From the NCBI RefSeq assembly GCF_000423545.1, contig NZ_AUIE01000010.1, positions 1-64,000 of the forward strand: a stretch of 64,000 bases of DNA, in the 5' to 3' direction. Positions 1 through 13,878 of this stretch are shown here, in pieces. The notes under the pieces are model-generated. The model did no database searches. It was not told the origin of the DNA and worked only from the letters and a program-made list of their open reading frames with translations. The position numbers and the translations under genes are program-made. Source of the DNA: Metapseudomonas resinovorans DSM 21078 (GTDB lineage Bacteria; Pseudomonadota; Gammaproteobacteria; Pseudomonadales; Pseudomonadaceae). Each line of letters opens with the position of its first letter. The first letter of the stretch is position 1.

Positions 1-188
1 TCGCCGCGCAGGATGATCTGGCCCATGTGGGACACGTCGAACAGGCCGGCCTGCTCGCGGGTGTGCAGGTGCTCCTTGAGCACGCCGAGCGGGTATTGCA
101 CCGGCATGTCGTAACCAGCGAAGGGCACCATGCGCGCGCCGAGTTCGAGGTGCAGGGCGTGCAGCGGGGTTTTGGCGAGATCGGTCAT
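1..188 (-). CDS. gcvT: Aminomethyltransferase GcvT (glycine cleavage T protein), N-terminal part
   Basis: The gene runs off the left edge, so only the first 62 residues are present. They begin [19 protein letters not shown] and continue with the GcvT N-terminal signature ([13 protein letters not shown], then a DVSHMGQI segment). The protein transfers the methylene group from the aminomethyl-lipoyl H protein to tetrahydrofolate. The ATG at 188 is preceded on the minus strand by GGAG at good spacing. It is the last visible gene of the gcvH-gcvP-sdaA-gcvT transcription unit, 81 bp downstream of sdaA. Confidence 0.93.
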   Translation of the reverse strand, partial: MTDLAKTPLHALHLELGARMVPFAGYDMPVQYPLGVLKEHLHTREQAGLFDVSHMGQIILRG

Positions 189-241
189 GTATTGCTCCAG
201 GAATAAAAGTCCGAACGGGATGAGGCTTCCCTCACCCCCGG

Positions 242-264
242 CCCCTCTCCCAGGGGGAGAGGGG
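242..264. repeat. GC-rich hairpin between sdaA and gcvT
   Basis: A perfect 10-bp inverted repeat, CCCCTCTCCC / GGGAGAGGGG, with a 3-nt loop lies between sdaA and gcvT. The same stem recurs at 26935-26958 with a different loop. It may act as an intra-operon attenuator or mRNA-stability hairpin. There is no clear T-tract on the minus strand. Confidence 0.55.
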
Positions 265-269
265 AGAAA

Positions 270-1646
<1,377 letters not shown>

Positions 1647-1756
1647 GTCGTGCTCCTGAGCGGGTGCTCGGCTCTTTCTTATTAGTCAGCGTAGTCAGCC
1701 CGGCGGAACGGACCTTGCGGACCGACCGCCGTGCTCCTTGTCTTGTGTCCGGTCGC

Positions 1757-1820
1757 TGTAGGAGCGAGCTTGCTCGCGAATGGCTCCGCAGAGCGCTTCG
1801 CCAGCAAGCTGGCTCCTACA
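1757..1820. repeat. REP doublet (REPIN-like)
   Basis: Two 24-bp REP arms in inverted orientation (1757-1780 and 1797-1820) both start or end with TGTAGGAG / CTCCTACA and carry an internal small palindrome. Together they form a REPIN typical of Pseudomonas. It lies between gcvP and sdaA, the place where a glyA copy sits in some relatives' operons. Confidence 0.8.
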
Positions 1821-1831
1821 GAGGATCGCCG

Positions 1832-4696
<2,865 letters not shown>

Positions 4697-4705
4697 GGTC
4701 GTTCC

Positions 4706-5083
4706 TCAGCCGTTGGCTTTCAGCAGGTTTTCGTAGCCGGCCTGGTCGAGGAGGCCGTCGAGGATGCTGGTGTCGGCCAGCTGCATGCGGAAGAACCAGC
4801 CTTTGCCCAGGGGTTCTTCGTTGACCAGCTCGGGGCTGTCTGCCAGCGCCTGGTTCACTTCAACCACTTCGCCGTCGAGCGGCATGACGATGTTGCTGGC
4901 GGCCTTCACCGATTCCAGCACGGCGACTTCTTCGCCCTTGGCATACGCCTGCAGCTCCGGGAGTTGAACGAAGACCACATCGCCCAGGGCGTCCTGCGCG
5001 TACTCGGTGATGCCTACGGTGACGCGACCGTCTTCTTCAAGGCGCAGCCATTCGTGGTCGGCGGTGAAACGCAATTCGCTCAT
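4706..5083 (-). CDS. gcvH: Glycine cleavage system H protein GcvH
   Basis: A 125-aa lipoyl carrier. The lipoylation site is Lys60 in the VLESVKAASN motif, inside a single biotin/lipoyl domain. It shuttles the aminomethyl group from GcvP to GcvT. It is the first gene of the operon: GAGG precedes the ATG, and a sigma54-type promoter lies about 90-110 bp upstream (5176-5191). Three palindromic operators further upstream suggest control by the adjacent TyrR-like activator. Confidence 0.97.
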   Translation of the reverse strand: MSELRFTADHEWLRLEEDGRVTVGITEYAQDALGDVVFVQLPELQAYAKGEEVAVLESVKAASNIVMPLDGEVVEVNQALADSPELVNEEPLGKGWFFRMQLADTSILDGLLDQAGYENLLKANG

Positions 5084-5175
5084 TTTTGGTCCTCAACTCG
5101 TATGACGCGCCTGTTTCTTCTGCCAAGCGCTTAGCCCCGCACGTGGTCATTGCCGCGCGCTGTTGCCCGGCCTTT

Positions 5176-5191
5176 AGCAAGGGCAGTGCCA
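5176..5191 (-). promoter_or_regulatory. Sigma54 (-24/-12) promoter of the gcv operon
   Basis: Read on the minus strand, the element is TGGCACTGCCCTTGCT. It matches the RpoN consensus TGGCACG-N4-TTGCW at every core position except one G to T, with correct GG-to-GC spacing. Transcription would start near 5165, leaving an untranslated leader of about 80 nt before gcvH. A sigma54 activator is encoded just upstream. Confidence 0.82.
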
Positions 5192-5256
5192 GAAGGCTGA
5201 AAGCCTTGTGTATCAAGGCGTTGAGGGTTGTATTGAATAGTTTGGATGAAATTTGG

Positions 5257-5274
5257 TGTAGCGATATCGCTACG
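5257..5274. promoter_or_regulatory. Operator 1 (TyrR/GcsR-type palindrome)
   Basis: The 18-bp imperfect palindrome TGTAGCGATATCGCTACG lies about 66 bp upstream of the -24 element. It shares the pattern TGT-N2-CGA-N2-TCG-N-TACG with two more copies at 5338 and 5357. This fits an enhancer site for the adjacent TyrR-like activator. Confidence 0.72.
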
Positions 5275-5337
5275 GAGAGAGGGAGGCTTGATAGGGGATT
5301 TTCAGCAGGCGCAGGCGTGGCGGGGGTTTCAGGCGGT

Positions 5338-5355
5338 TGTTGCGAATTCGTTACG
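5338..5355. promoter_or_regulatory. Operator 2 (TyrR/GcsR-type palindrome)
   Basis: TGTTGCGAATTCGTTACG is the second member of the three-copy 18-bp palindrome family upstream of gcvH. It abuts operator 3 with a 19-bp repeat period, which would put the two on nearly the same face of the helix. Confidence 0.72.
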
Positions 5356-5356
5356 C

Positions 5357-5374
5357 TGTATCGATTTCGCTACG
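5357..5374. promoter_or_regulatory. Operator 3 (TyrR/GcsR-type palindrome)
   Basis: TGTATCGATTTCGCTACG is the third 18-bp palindrome, one base after operator 2. All three copies share the outer TGT...TACG and inner CGA...TCG positions. Confidence 0.72.
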
Positions 5375-5488
5375 ATATTTCGATGAAAAACTATGTTTAT
5401 GTCTAAAAACAATAACTTGAAATGATTATGTGATGCTTTGCAGGAGCTATGAGGACTGCCCCATCTTGGGGGTCGCAACTATGCCCGC

Positions 5489-5539
5489 AGGAGCTGGCTT
5501 GCCAGCGAATGGCCCCGTTTCGCTGGCAAGCCAGCTCCT
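5489..5539. repeat. REPIN, perfect 21-bp arms
   Basis: Two perfect 21-bp inverted arms (5489-5509 and 5519-5539) start with AGGAGCTGGCTTGCC and are separated by 9 bp. Each arm also holds a small internal palindrome, as in REP sequences. The element lies between the gcv promoter region and the end of the activator gene. A related GCGAATGAATTCGCCCC motif occurs at about 5589. Confidence 0.82.
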
Positions 5540-5682
5540 ACAAGGCTCTTGGCCTGTTAGTCAATCTCTCGCACAGCTAACGCAGACATGGCGAATGAAT
5601 TCGCCCCTCCAGGATGTGGTTGATCTGTTTTTGAAGAAAGCTATTAGTTTCAGGCAAATAGGCAGCTTATCTAGAAAGCAGA

Positions 5683-7206
<1,524 letters not shown>

Positions 7207-7341
7207 GGAGATGCTGGGCTGGCGATTTGAAGGGGCGAATTATGCCCGGTCTGTCTCTCTGAGGTAACAGGCTGTCGGTGTTGCTGTGCGTCTACAGGCC
7301 GGTTTCGTTCAGGGGGCCGCCGGGGGAATTCGGTTGCCCAT

Positions 7342-7368
7342 GAAAAAGCCCCGCGTGGGCGGGGCTCT
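7342..7368 (-). terminator. Rho-independent terminator
   Basis: On the minus strand GAGCCCCGC-CCAC-GCGGGGC is followed by TTTTTC. It lies just past the stop codon of the small gene at 7387-7611 and would end that transcript before gcsR. Confidence 0.8.
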
Positions 7369-7386
7369 TCGTTTGTCGCTGGTTCA

Positions 7387-7611
7387 TCAGCAGGTCAGGG
7401 CTCTCTGTGCCCGGTCAATCACATGCTGGAGGTGGCCGGCATTGCCGTAGTGCTCCGGGTACAGGCGCTCGCTGTGACGGGCTACACCGAATTCATTGAC
7501 GACGGTGAAGCTGAAGTTGCCGTTGCGAGCGGCGGTGATGTGGCAGGTGAACGGCGCAAAGGCGCTGGTCAGGGTGCTGATTGCAGCTTGGGCTTGATGA
7601 TGGATGGTCAT
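7387..7611 (-). CDS. Small conserved-looking hypothetical protein (74 aa)
   Basis: The ATG at 7611 (MTIHHQAQAAISTLTSAF) is preferred over an upstream in-frame ATG because AAGGAAG lies at good distance before it. The product has no signal peptide or membrane segment. It holds a short beta-rich stretch (CHITAARNGNFSFTVVNEFG) and ends in RAQRALTC. A strong terminator follows directly, which supports a real transcription unit. No family was recognised. Confidence 0.65.
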   Translation of the reverse strand: MTIHHQAQAAISTLTSAFAPFTCHITAARNGNFSFTVVNEFGVARHSERLYPEHYGNAGHLQHVIDRAQRALTC

Positions 7612-8017
7612 CGTGTTGCTTCCTTCGATTTGCGGCCAATGGGCCGCCAGACAAATAGCTCCGAATCCGCCGAGCAACGCGCTCTGGTCGAATGATCCTT
7701 ATCGGAGCAAGGGTGCCGGCATGAAGTTCCCCGATCGGGATCAAGCTCTGGCAGCTGGTACTTGGGATGCCAGGTGCTGCGCCGGGTAAGGGTCTGGCCC
7801 GGCTGGCAGTCCTGGTCAATCTACCGTGCGTTCATGACAGCTTTGCTGCATCGCCCTGGGGCGGGAGCCACTGTCTTCTAGGCGGCGGGGGTGGCCATGT
7901 CCCTTTTGGTGTGGCTCGTTCGAAGTCGAAAGAGCGAGGGATCGGAGGGCCGGATTGACTTACAACTTGGTACTAACGGCGGCGACCCTAGCGGATCGTC
8001 TCGCCGATTGCAAGCTT
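7612..8017. other. Intergenic region, 406 bp
   Basis: No convincing gene, RNA or repeat was found between the two small minus-strand genes. Short open frames here have neither a plausible ribosome site nor a recognisable product. Confidence 0.5.
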
Positions 8018-8344
8018 TCAATGACTAAGGGGCAACTGGCTGATGTCGATTTCGGTCACCAGGGACGTTCGCGCAGGCGGGGTACGGGCGAGCAGGGGGC
8101 AGAAACGGTCCAGCGACTGAATCAGGTCCCACTGCAATTCAAGGTCATGGCCCAGGCCGGTAACCTTGTCGAGCAGACCGACCGAGGCGTTCTGCAGGTT
8201 GGTGTCGGTGGAGTTGGCGAGGTTTGCCGTGACCTGTGCCAACAGGGTGGTGATGGCGGTCATGTTGCGAGTGGTGAGGGCCAGGATATTGGCCAGCAAG
8301 GCTATTTCGCTCTGCGGTACTTGTTGTTGGGGAATCTGGTCCAT
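8018..8344 (-). CDS. Hypothetical protein (108 aa)
   Basis: A 108-aa frame beginning MDQIPQQQVPQSEIALLANI, with GGAG upstream of the ATG at 8344. The product looks helical and amphipathic: a long run rich in Leu, Ala, Thr and Asn (residues about 15-85) without a hydrophobic membrane segment, and two short Leu-rich heptad-like stretches. No family is recognised and neighbours give no clue. The reading frame and ribosome site make it more likely real than not. Confidence 0.55.
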   Translation of the reverse strand: MDQIPQQQVPQSEIALLANILALTTRNMTAITTLLAQVTANLANSTDTNLQNASVGLLDKVTGLGHDLELQWDLIQSLDRFCPLLARTPPARTSLVTEIDISQLPLSH

Positions 8345-8585
8345 GAGCGCTCCGGTAGGGCCATCAGTCCATATGGCATTGCGCCATTATCGGTTTGACA
8401 TGTCTGTCACAACGATGGAGTCACGCCCCTAAGAGATGCTGGCCAATGTCTTATTGGCTTGTAGGAAATTCGCTAATAGTCGAAAGAACAGCACACAAAA
8501 ACTGTCGGACTACTCCCAAAGCAGCATTGCCGAGTCTTTGGTCGGCTTCGAAGCTAATGCTGTTCTCCACCTGGTTCGGCCTGCC

Positions 8586-11045
8586 ATGTCCGCCCTCATC
8601 GAGTCTTCCGCGCAGCAACGCCCACTGGATCTGCTTCTGGTCAATGGGTTGCGCGTGCGCCTCGTGTATCGGCCGGATACCGCGCTTTCTGCGGCCCTGG
8701 TGGAAGTCCGCGGTGGCAGTCACGACGAGCCGGGCGAGTTCCCGGGGATGGCGCACTTTCTTGAACACCTGGTCTTCCTCGGCAGCCGCGATTTCCCGGC
8801 TCACGAGGGATTGATTCCCTTCGTCCAGGGCGTGGGGGGACGCGTCAACGCCAGCACCCGTGCGCGCAGCACACGCTTCTTCTGCGAAGTGCCGGCGACA
8901 CACTTGGAGCAGGCCCTGGCGCGGCTCCTGGACATGCTCGCGAACCCTTTGCTGGAGACGGATGCCCTGTGGCGCGAGCGCGAAGTCCTGCAGGCCGAGT
9001 ACAGCGCCCGTGCGCAGGACCTGCAGACCCTGTGTGAAGCCGCGCTGGCCTGGGCATTGGCCCCTGGCCATCCGCTGGCGGATTTCCACGCGGGCAATGC
9101 ATCCAGCCTGAAGCTGGAGTCGCCGGCGTTCATCCCGGTGCTGCGCCGGTTCCACCAGGCTCACTATCAGCCCGGCCGCATGTGCTTGACCCTGGTGGCG
9201 CCATTGCCGCTGGCCCGGCAACTGGAACTCGCACGGCGTCACGGCGAGCGGCTGCGTGCGGGAATAAAACTGCCTGAGCCGGCGTTGCCGCCGCTGTTGC
9301 CCCTGCGCGCGAGCCGGCTGCGGCTTGGTGTGCCGGGCGCACTCGGGAGGTTGTCGTTGGCGTTCGCGCTGGAACGGCAGGGGGCTGGCCTGGAAGCGGC
9401 CGTGAGCTTTCTTGAGAGCCTGGCGACCGATGAGTCCACCGGCGGCCTGTCGGCTCGCCTGGGATTCCTGGGACTGAGCGATGGTATCCAACTGCACTTG
9501 CCCTATGCCCATGGTGGCCAGGGCTTGTTGTTGATGGACTTCGATTGGGTCGAAGGGGCGGACAGCGCGCAACTTGAAGCGGAAGTTCTGGACTGGCTGG
9601 CCTTTCTTCGCGCCTCAGCACCCTGGCCAGGGCTCTGGGAAGAACGGCTGGAGATCCTGCGACACAAGTCTTCGGCCCTGGAACCGCTGGAGGCTGCGCT
9701 GGCTCCAGGACTTCCCGAGCCGGCAGACGTTCGCACATTGCTGGAACAGCTGCGGGCCGAGCGTATGGTCCATCTGGAAACCGGCGCATCCAACCGTGCG
9801 CCCAACCTGACGTCGGCGGGCTTTCCCCTGCAACTGGAGCGCCTCGGCGTTCGTCCTGGCGCAAGGTCCACCGCCAGTTGGCGGCTTCCCTCGGCCAATC
9901 CCTATTGGCGTTCCAGGGCGTCAGCGCCGGTGGAGGCCTCGCTGGTTCCTTTGCTGCCCGGGGTGCCCAGCGCTCCTGAACAGGGCGCGCTATTCCTGCG
10001 CTGGAATCCCGGCGAGAACGGGCTGCCCCATGGCCTCGCCTGTGGACTGCAGCGGGCATTGCGCCCCATCCTCGGTGCCGCCGGCCTGGCTGGGGTAGAG
10101 GGACGACTCCAGGCGGAGCAGGGCGGACTGACGCTCGACCTGATGGGCAATGCAACGGCATTGCGGCAGGTCATCGTCGACCTGCTGCCCATCCTGCAGG
10201 CGCCACCACGTTGGGCCTTGGTCCAGGGGCCACGCCTTCAGCGCAGTGCCATTCGCCGCCAGGCAGGCGAACTGCCGATTCGCCAATTGCTGCAACGCCT
10301 GCCTGAACTGTTGGAAAGCCCGCGAGCGGAAGCGCCCTCAGTGCTCGACCCGGAAGCCTTGGCGCGTTTCTGGCGGCAGGCACGCTGGCAAGGGCTGGGC
10401 ATCGGTGATGTGGGCCTGTGTGCGGAACTACCCGGAATGCCCGGCCCGCGCCAGACGAGGATCGGGGAGTGCGGGCGTACCTGGCATCGGTTGCCGATAG
10501 AGGGCGAGGCCGCGCTTCTGCTGTTCTATCCCCTTGAGTCCGTCACCGCCGAGTCCGAGGCGGCCGTGCGACTCCTCGCCAGCCTGCTTGAGCCGGCCTT
10601 TCATCAACGCCTGCGCGGCGAGCTGCAGCTCGGTTACGCGCTGGCCTGCGGCTATCGCCAGTTGGGTGGACACCGCGGCCTGTTGTTCGCGGTGCAGTCG
10701 CCGCGCGTGTCGGTGGCCGGGCTCTTCCAGCACGTCCAGGCGTTTCTCGTTCGCCAGTACGACCGGCTCGTGCAGCTGGATCGGGTGCAGCTGCGTGAGC
10801 GAGGCCAGGCGCTCGACCAGAAATTGCTTGGGCAAGGCACGAACTTCACCGCCTATGCCCGCCAATGCTGGTTCGATCGCCAGGCCTGCCTTCCGGTCGA
10901 CCACCTGGCGCAGGTACGCCACGCCCTGGCCGGGCTGCAGCCCGGTTCTCTGCTGGAGCAGCAAGGTCGCCTGCTTTCCGGGCTGTCCTGCTGCGCCATC
11001 GCCAACGCCCAAGCCTGCGAAGCGAACTGGCACACCGGCGCCTGA
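8586..11045 (+). CDS. pqqF: M16 (insulinase-family) metallopeptidase PqqF
   Basis: An inverzincin peptidase of 819 aa from the ATG at 8586; the frame is open upstream, but the homologous part begins here. The zinc motif HFLEH (residues 57-61) is followed 76 residues later by Glu138 in EREVLQAE, as in active M16 enzymes. A second, degenerate M16 half fills the C-terminus. PqqF helps process the PqqA peptide during PQQ synthesis. Its position before nosP-nahK matches P. aeruginosa synteny near the PQQ/ethanol oxidation genes. No pqqA or other pqq gene is in this window. The ribosome site is weak. Confidence 0.82.
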   Translation: MSALIESSAQQRPLDLLLVNGLRVRLVYRPDTALSAALVEVRGGSHDEPGEFPGMAHFLEHLVFLGSRDFPAHEGLIPFVQGVGGRVNASTRARSTRFFCEVPATHLEQALARLLDMLANPLLETDALWREREVLQAEYSARAQDLQTLCEAALAWALAPGHPLADFHAGNASSLKLESPAFIPVLRRFHQAHYQPGRMCLTLVAPLPLARQLELARRHGERLRAGIKLPEPALPPLLPLRASRLRLGVPGALGRLSLAFALERQGAGLEAAVSFLESLATDESTGGLSARLGFLGLSDGIQLHLPYAHGGQGLLLMDFDWVEGADSAQLEAEVLDWLAFLRASAPWPGLWEERLEILRHKSSALEPLEAALAPGLPEPADVRTLLEQLRAERMVHLETGASNRAPNLTSAGFPLQLERLGVRPGARSTASWRLPSANPYWRSRASAPVEASLVPLLPGVPSAPEQGALFLRWNPGENGLPHGLACGLQRALRPILGAAGLAGVEGRLQAEQGGLTLDLMGNATALRQVIVDLLPILQAPPRWALVQGPRLQRSAIRRQAGELPIRQLLQRLPELLESPRAEAPSVLDPEALARFWRQARWQGLGIGDVGLCAELPGMPGPRQTRIGECGRTWHRLPIEGEAALLLFYPLESVTAESEAAVRLLASLLEPAFHQRLRGELQLGYALACGYRQLGGHRGLLFAVQSPRVSVAGLFQHVQAFLVRQYDRLVQLDRVQLRERGQALDQKLLGQGTNFTAYARQCWFDRQACLPVDHLAQVRHALAGLQPGSLLEQQGRLLSGLSCCAIANAQACEANWHTGA

Positions 11046-11293
11046 TTCCACGTCCATTCACCGACTGACGGACGAACCCGAAAGGGTGTCGTCCTTTCGT
11101 GCTTGCGCGTCAGCCCGCCGACCCAAGACCTTGGGGCGGACCGGTCTTAAGCCTTGCCGATGCAGCTCCCGCGCTCCGGCCAAAGCAGCGCAGAACCCCT
11201 GCCATTGCAGCGTATGGCGGGCCTGATGGCGTTTCGATAATCGCCTCCGACACGACTGACCTGCCCGGTCGTCCACCCACAGCGGAGAGCGTC

Positions 11294-12472
11294 ATGCACA
11301 ACAAGAAAATCGCCCATGCCCGTATGTCCCGCCTCGCCCTCGCGGCGGCGGTAGCGCTGGCCACCCAGCAGGCTGGCGCCGAGATCGTCCTTTATGACAA
11401 GGACCAGACCACCTTCTCCACCGACGGCTACGTCAACGCCTTCTACGTCAACAGTGACGTGGACCGTGACGGCGAGCAGTTCGACCGCCGCCAGTCGCGG
11501 GTCAAGATGGGCTTTCTGCCCAACTGGATCGGTTTCAACATGGGCAAGCAGGTGGACGACCTGAAGCTCGGTGCCCGCTCTTCCTTCTGGGTCACCATCA
11601 ACGACAGTGAAACCAATGGCACCGCCACCGCCATCGATGTCCGCCAGTTCTACGGCACCGCTGGTGGCGAATGGGGTGAAGTGCTGGTGGGCAAGGATTT
11701 CGGCCTGTTCGCGCGTTCCAACATCCTGCTCGACGAACTGCTCGCCGGTTACGGCCAGGTGAGCGACACGCTGGGCCTGGTGGATGGTGGCGGCGTGTCC
11801 TTCGGCAACATCGGCAGCGGCTATCCCTATCCATTCCCAACCTCGCAGATCACCTACCGCAGCCCGAAGACCGACGGCCTGCGTGCCGCCGTCGGCATCA
11901 TGGACCCGGTGGACACCAACGACGACAGCCCCACCGGCAAGGCCTACCAGGAGAATCCACGCTTCGAATCGGAGATCACCTACGAGGTCGAACTGGGCGG
12001 CGCGCAGATCTATTCCTGGGTCAACGGTGCCTACCAGACCTCGGAGAACACCGACCCCAACGTCGACTCCGTGACCTCCAAGGGCCTGGGCTATGGCGTG
12101 CAGGCCAAGATGGGCGCCTTCACCCTGGTGGGCTCAGGTTTCCAGGCGAAGGGCATCAACCCGTTCTTCACCAACAACGCCGGCGAACCGACCCTGCGCG
12201 AAGTGGACAGCGACGGCTACCTGTTGCAGGGCTCCTACCGCTTTGGCAAGAACCGCGTGGCGCTGTCCTATGGCAAGACCAAGGATGACGGCAACGGCGT
12301 GGTCAACACGGGCGCCGACTACGAAACCCGCGGTATCGCGCTGTTCCATGACATCAACGACAACCTCAAGCTGGTGGCCGAGTACAACCAGTTCGAGATC
12401 GACGGTCACGAGGGCGACGCCCAGAACGAAGACACCGACACCGTTGCCGTGGGTGCCGTGTTGACCTGGTAA
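11294..12472 (+). CDS. Outer-membrane porin
   Basis: 392 aa with a signal peptide ending QQAGA before EIVLYDKDQ. The mature chain shows the alternating beta-strand pattern of a trimeric Gram-negative porin, with a long acidic loop region around DPVDTNDDSP and a C-terminal aromatic residue (VGAVLTW) that serves as the outer-membrane assembly signal. GGAGA precedes the ATG at 11294. The substrate cannot be told from sequence. It lies between pqqF and nosP and is followed by a terminator-like hairpin. Confidence 0.85.
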   Translation: MHNKKIAHARMSRLALAAAVALATQQAGAEIVLYDKDQTTFSTDGYVNAFYVNSDVDRDGEQFDRRQSRVKMGFLPNWIGFNMGKQVDDLKLGARSSFWVTINDSETNGTATAIDVRQFYGTAGGEWGEVLVGKDFGLFARSNILLDELLAGYGQVSDTLGLVDGGGVSFGNIGSGYPYPFPTSQITYRSPKTDGLRAAVGIMDPVDTNDDSPTGKAYQENPRFESEITYEVELGGAQIYSWVNGAYQTSENTDPNVDSVTSKGLGYGVQAKMGAFTLVGSGFQAKGINPFFTNNAGEPTLREVDSDGYLLQGSYRFGKNRVALSYGKTKDDGNGVVNTGADYETRGIALFHDINDNLKLVAEYNQFEIDGHEGDAQNEDTDTVAVGAVLTW

Positions 12473-12500
12473 GCCCTGTTCCAGATCGCTCCGGTTTTGG

Positions 12501-12530
12501 CGGGAGAGACGCGGGTCCTCCCGTCTTTTT
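12501..12530 (+). terminator. Rho-independent terminator after the porin
   Basis: The stem CGGGAG...CTCCCG, followed by TCTTTTT, begins 28 bp after the porin stop codon. Confidence 0.72.
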
Positions 12531-12699
12531 GGTTTTCGGCAAGGGATGCGTAGATCGTAGCCCGTAGGCGCTGGCTTCATCCCGCGCGCTCGCCAGGTAT
12601 GGAGTTGCTACCTTCGAACGAGCCCGCCCAGTACCCAAGAAGGATGGGGCGGCCCGCAAGCCCTCCGTAGAATTTCCCCATCCACAGCAGGCTGATTGA

Positions 12700-13878
12700 G
12701 TGAGACCGAGGATGCTCGAGGAACCGGAAGAGGGCGTCGTCACCGCCATGTCCCTGGCCAGCGAGGCAGAGGCCGTGGCCCAGGACCTCGCGCGCCAGCT
12801 CATCCACCCGCACCTGGGGTTCGTGCTGTTCTTCTGCTCGGCGGAATACGACCTCGTGGCCCTGGGCCAGGCCCTGGAACAATACTTCGGCGGCGTGCGC
12901 CTGGTGGGCTGTACCAGCGCCGGGGAAATCACGCCGCAGGGCTATGGCCGCAACTGCGTCAGCGCAGTGGGCTTCGACCATCGCAGCTTTTCCATCGCCA
13001 GCGCCCTGGTGGATGAAATGGACCGCTTCGGCCTGATCCACGCCCAGCAACTGGTTGAGCGGCTGGTACAGGATTGCCGGGCCAATTCCCTGGCGCCGAT
13101 CAAGGGCCACAGCTTTGCCCTGACCCTGCTGGACGGTCTGTCCAGTCGCGAGGAGGTGGTGCTGGCTGCTCTCGGCGCGGCATTCGGCAGCATCCCCCAT
13201 TTCGGTGGTTCGGCCGCCGACGACCATCACCTCAAGCACACCCACGTCTATTACGAAGGGCGCTTCCATGCCGGGGCCGCGGTGGTGGTGCTGGTCAACA
13301 CCGCGTTGGATTTCGAAGTGTTCAGCACCCATCACATCCTGCCCGGTGCTGAAAAACTGGTGGTTACCCGAGCCGACAATGCCAGCCGCAGGGTCTACGA
13401 ACTCAACGCCGAACCGGCAGCGGAGGTCTACGCGCGGATGATCGGCGTCCCGGTGAGTGCCCTGGACCTGCGTATGTTCGCGGCGCATCCGTTGGCGGTT
13501 CGCCTTGGGGATTCGTACTACGTGCGCTCGATCCAGCGGGTCAACGCGGACCACAGCCTGACCTTCTACTGCGCGGTGGAGAACGGCATCGTCCTCACCG
13601 CCATGCGCACCGGGCCCTTGCTGCCCAACCTGGAGTCGCTGTTCCAGCGCCTTGGCGAGCGCCTCGGCCCACCCTTGCTGACCATTGGCTGCGACTGCTT
13701 CCTGCGCCGCCTGGAGATCGAGGACGACCCCGACGCCGTGGCGCTCACATCAGAAATCCTGCGCCGGCAGCGCGTCATCGGCTTCAACTCCTACGGAGAG
13801 CAGTTCAATGGCATGCACATCAACCAGACCTTCACCGGAGTCGCCATCGGCCGCCGGGGTCGCAATGGGGGCCGCTGA
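12700..13878 (+). CDS. nosP: FIST-domain nitric-oxide sensor NosP
   Basis: 392 aa from a GTG at 12700; an ATG at 12712 is possible but has no better ribosome site. The chain has a FIST N domain (about 30-220, with LVGCTSAGEITPQGY) and a FIST C domain (about 220-370). NosP is a haem-binding NO sensor that controls the kinase NahK and, through it, biofilm dispersal. The next gene overlaps its 3' end by 14 bp and is a NahK-like kinase, as in P. aeruginosa PA1975-PA1976. The protein is soluble, with no signal peptide. Confidence 0.85.
   Translation: MRPRMLEEPEEGVVTAMSLASEAEAVAQDLARQLIHPHLGFVLFFCSAEYDLVALGQALEQYFGGVRLVGCTSAGEITPQGYGRNCVSAVGFDHRSFSIASALVDEMDRFGLIHAQQLVERLVQDCRANSLAPIKGHSFALTLLDGLSSREEVVLAALGAAFGSIPHFGGSAADDHHLKHTHVYYEGRFHAGAAVVVLVNTALDFEVFSTHHILPGAEKLVVTRADNASRRVYELNAEPAAEVYARMIGVPVSALDLRMFAAHPLAVRLGDSYYVRSIQRVNADHSLTFYCAVENGIVLTAMRTGPLLPNLESLFQRLGERLGPPLLTIGCDCFLRRLEIEDDPDAVALTSEILRRQRVIGFNSYGEQFNGMHINQTFTGVAIGRRGRNGGR

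Noticed and set aside
5084-5175. Glycine riboswitch before gcvH
   Set aside because: The leader predicted from the sigma54 promoter is only about 80 nt, too short for the tandem aptamer, and no core motif is visible.
11046-11293. A possible pqqA gene after pqqF
   Set aside because: I looked for the short peptide with the conserved E-x3-Y spacing and found none; the region only leads to the porin.
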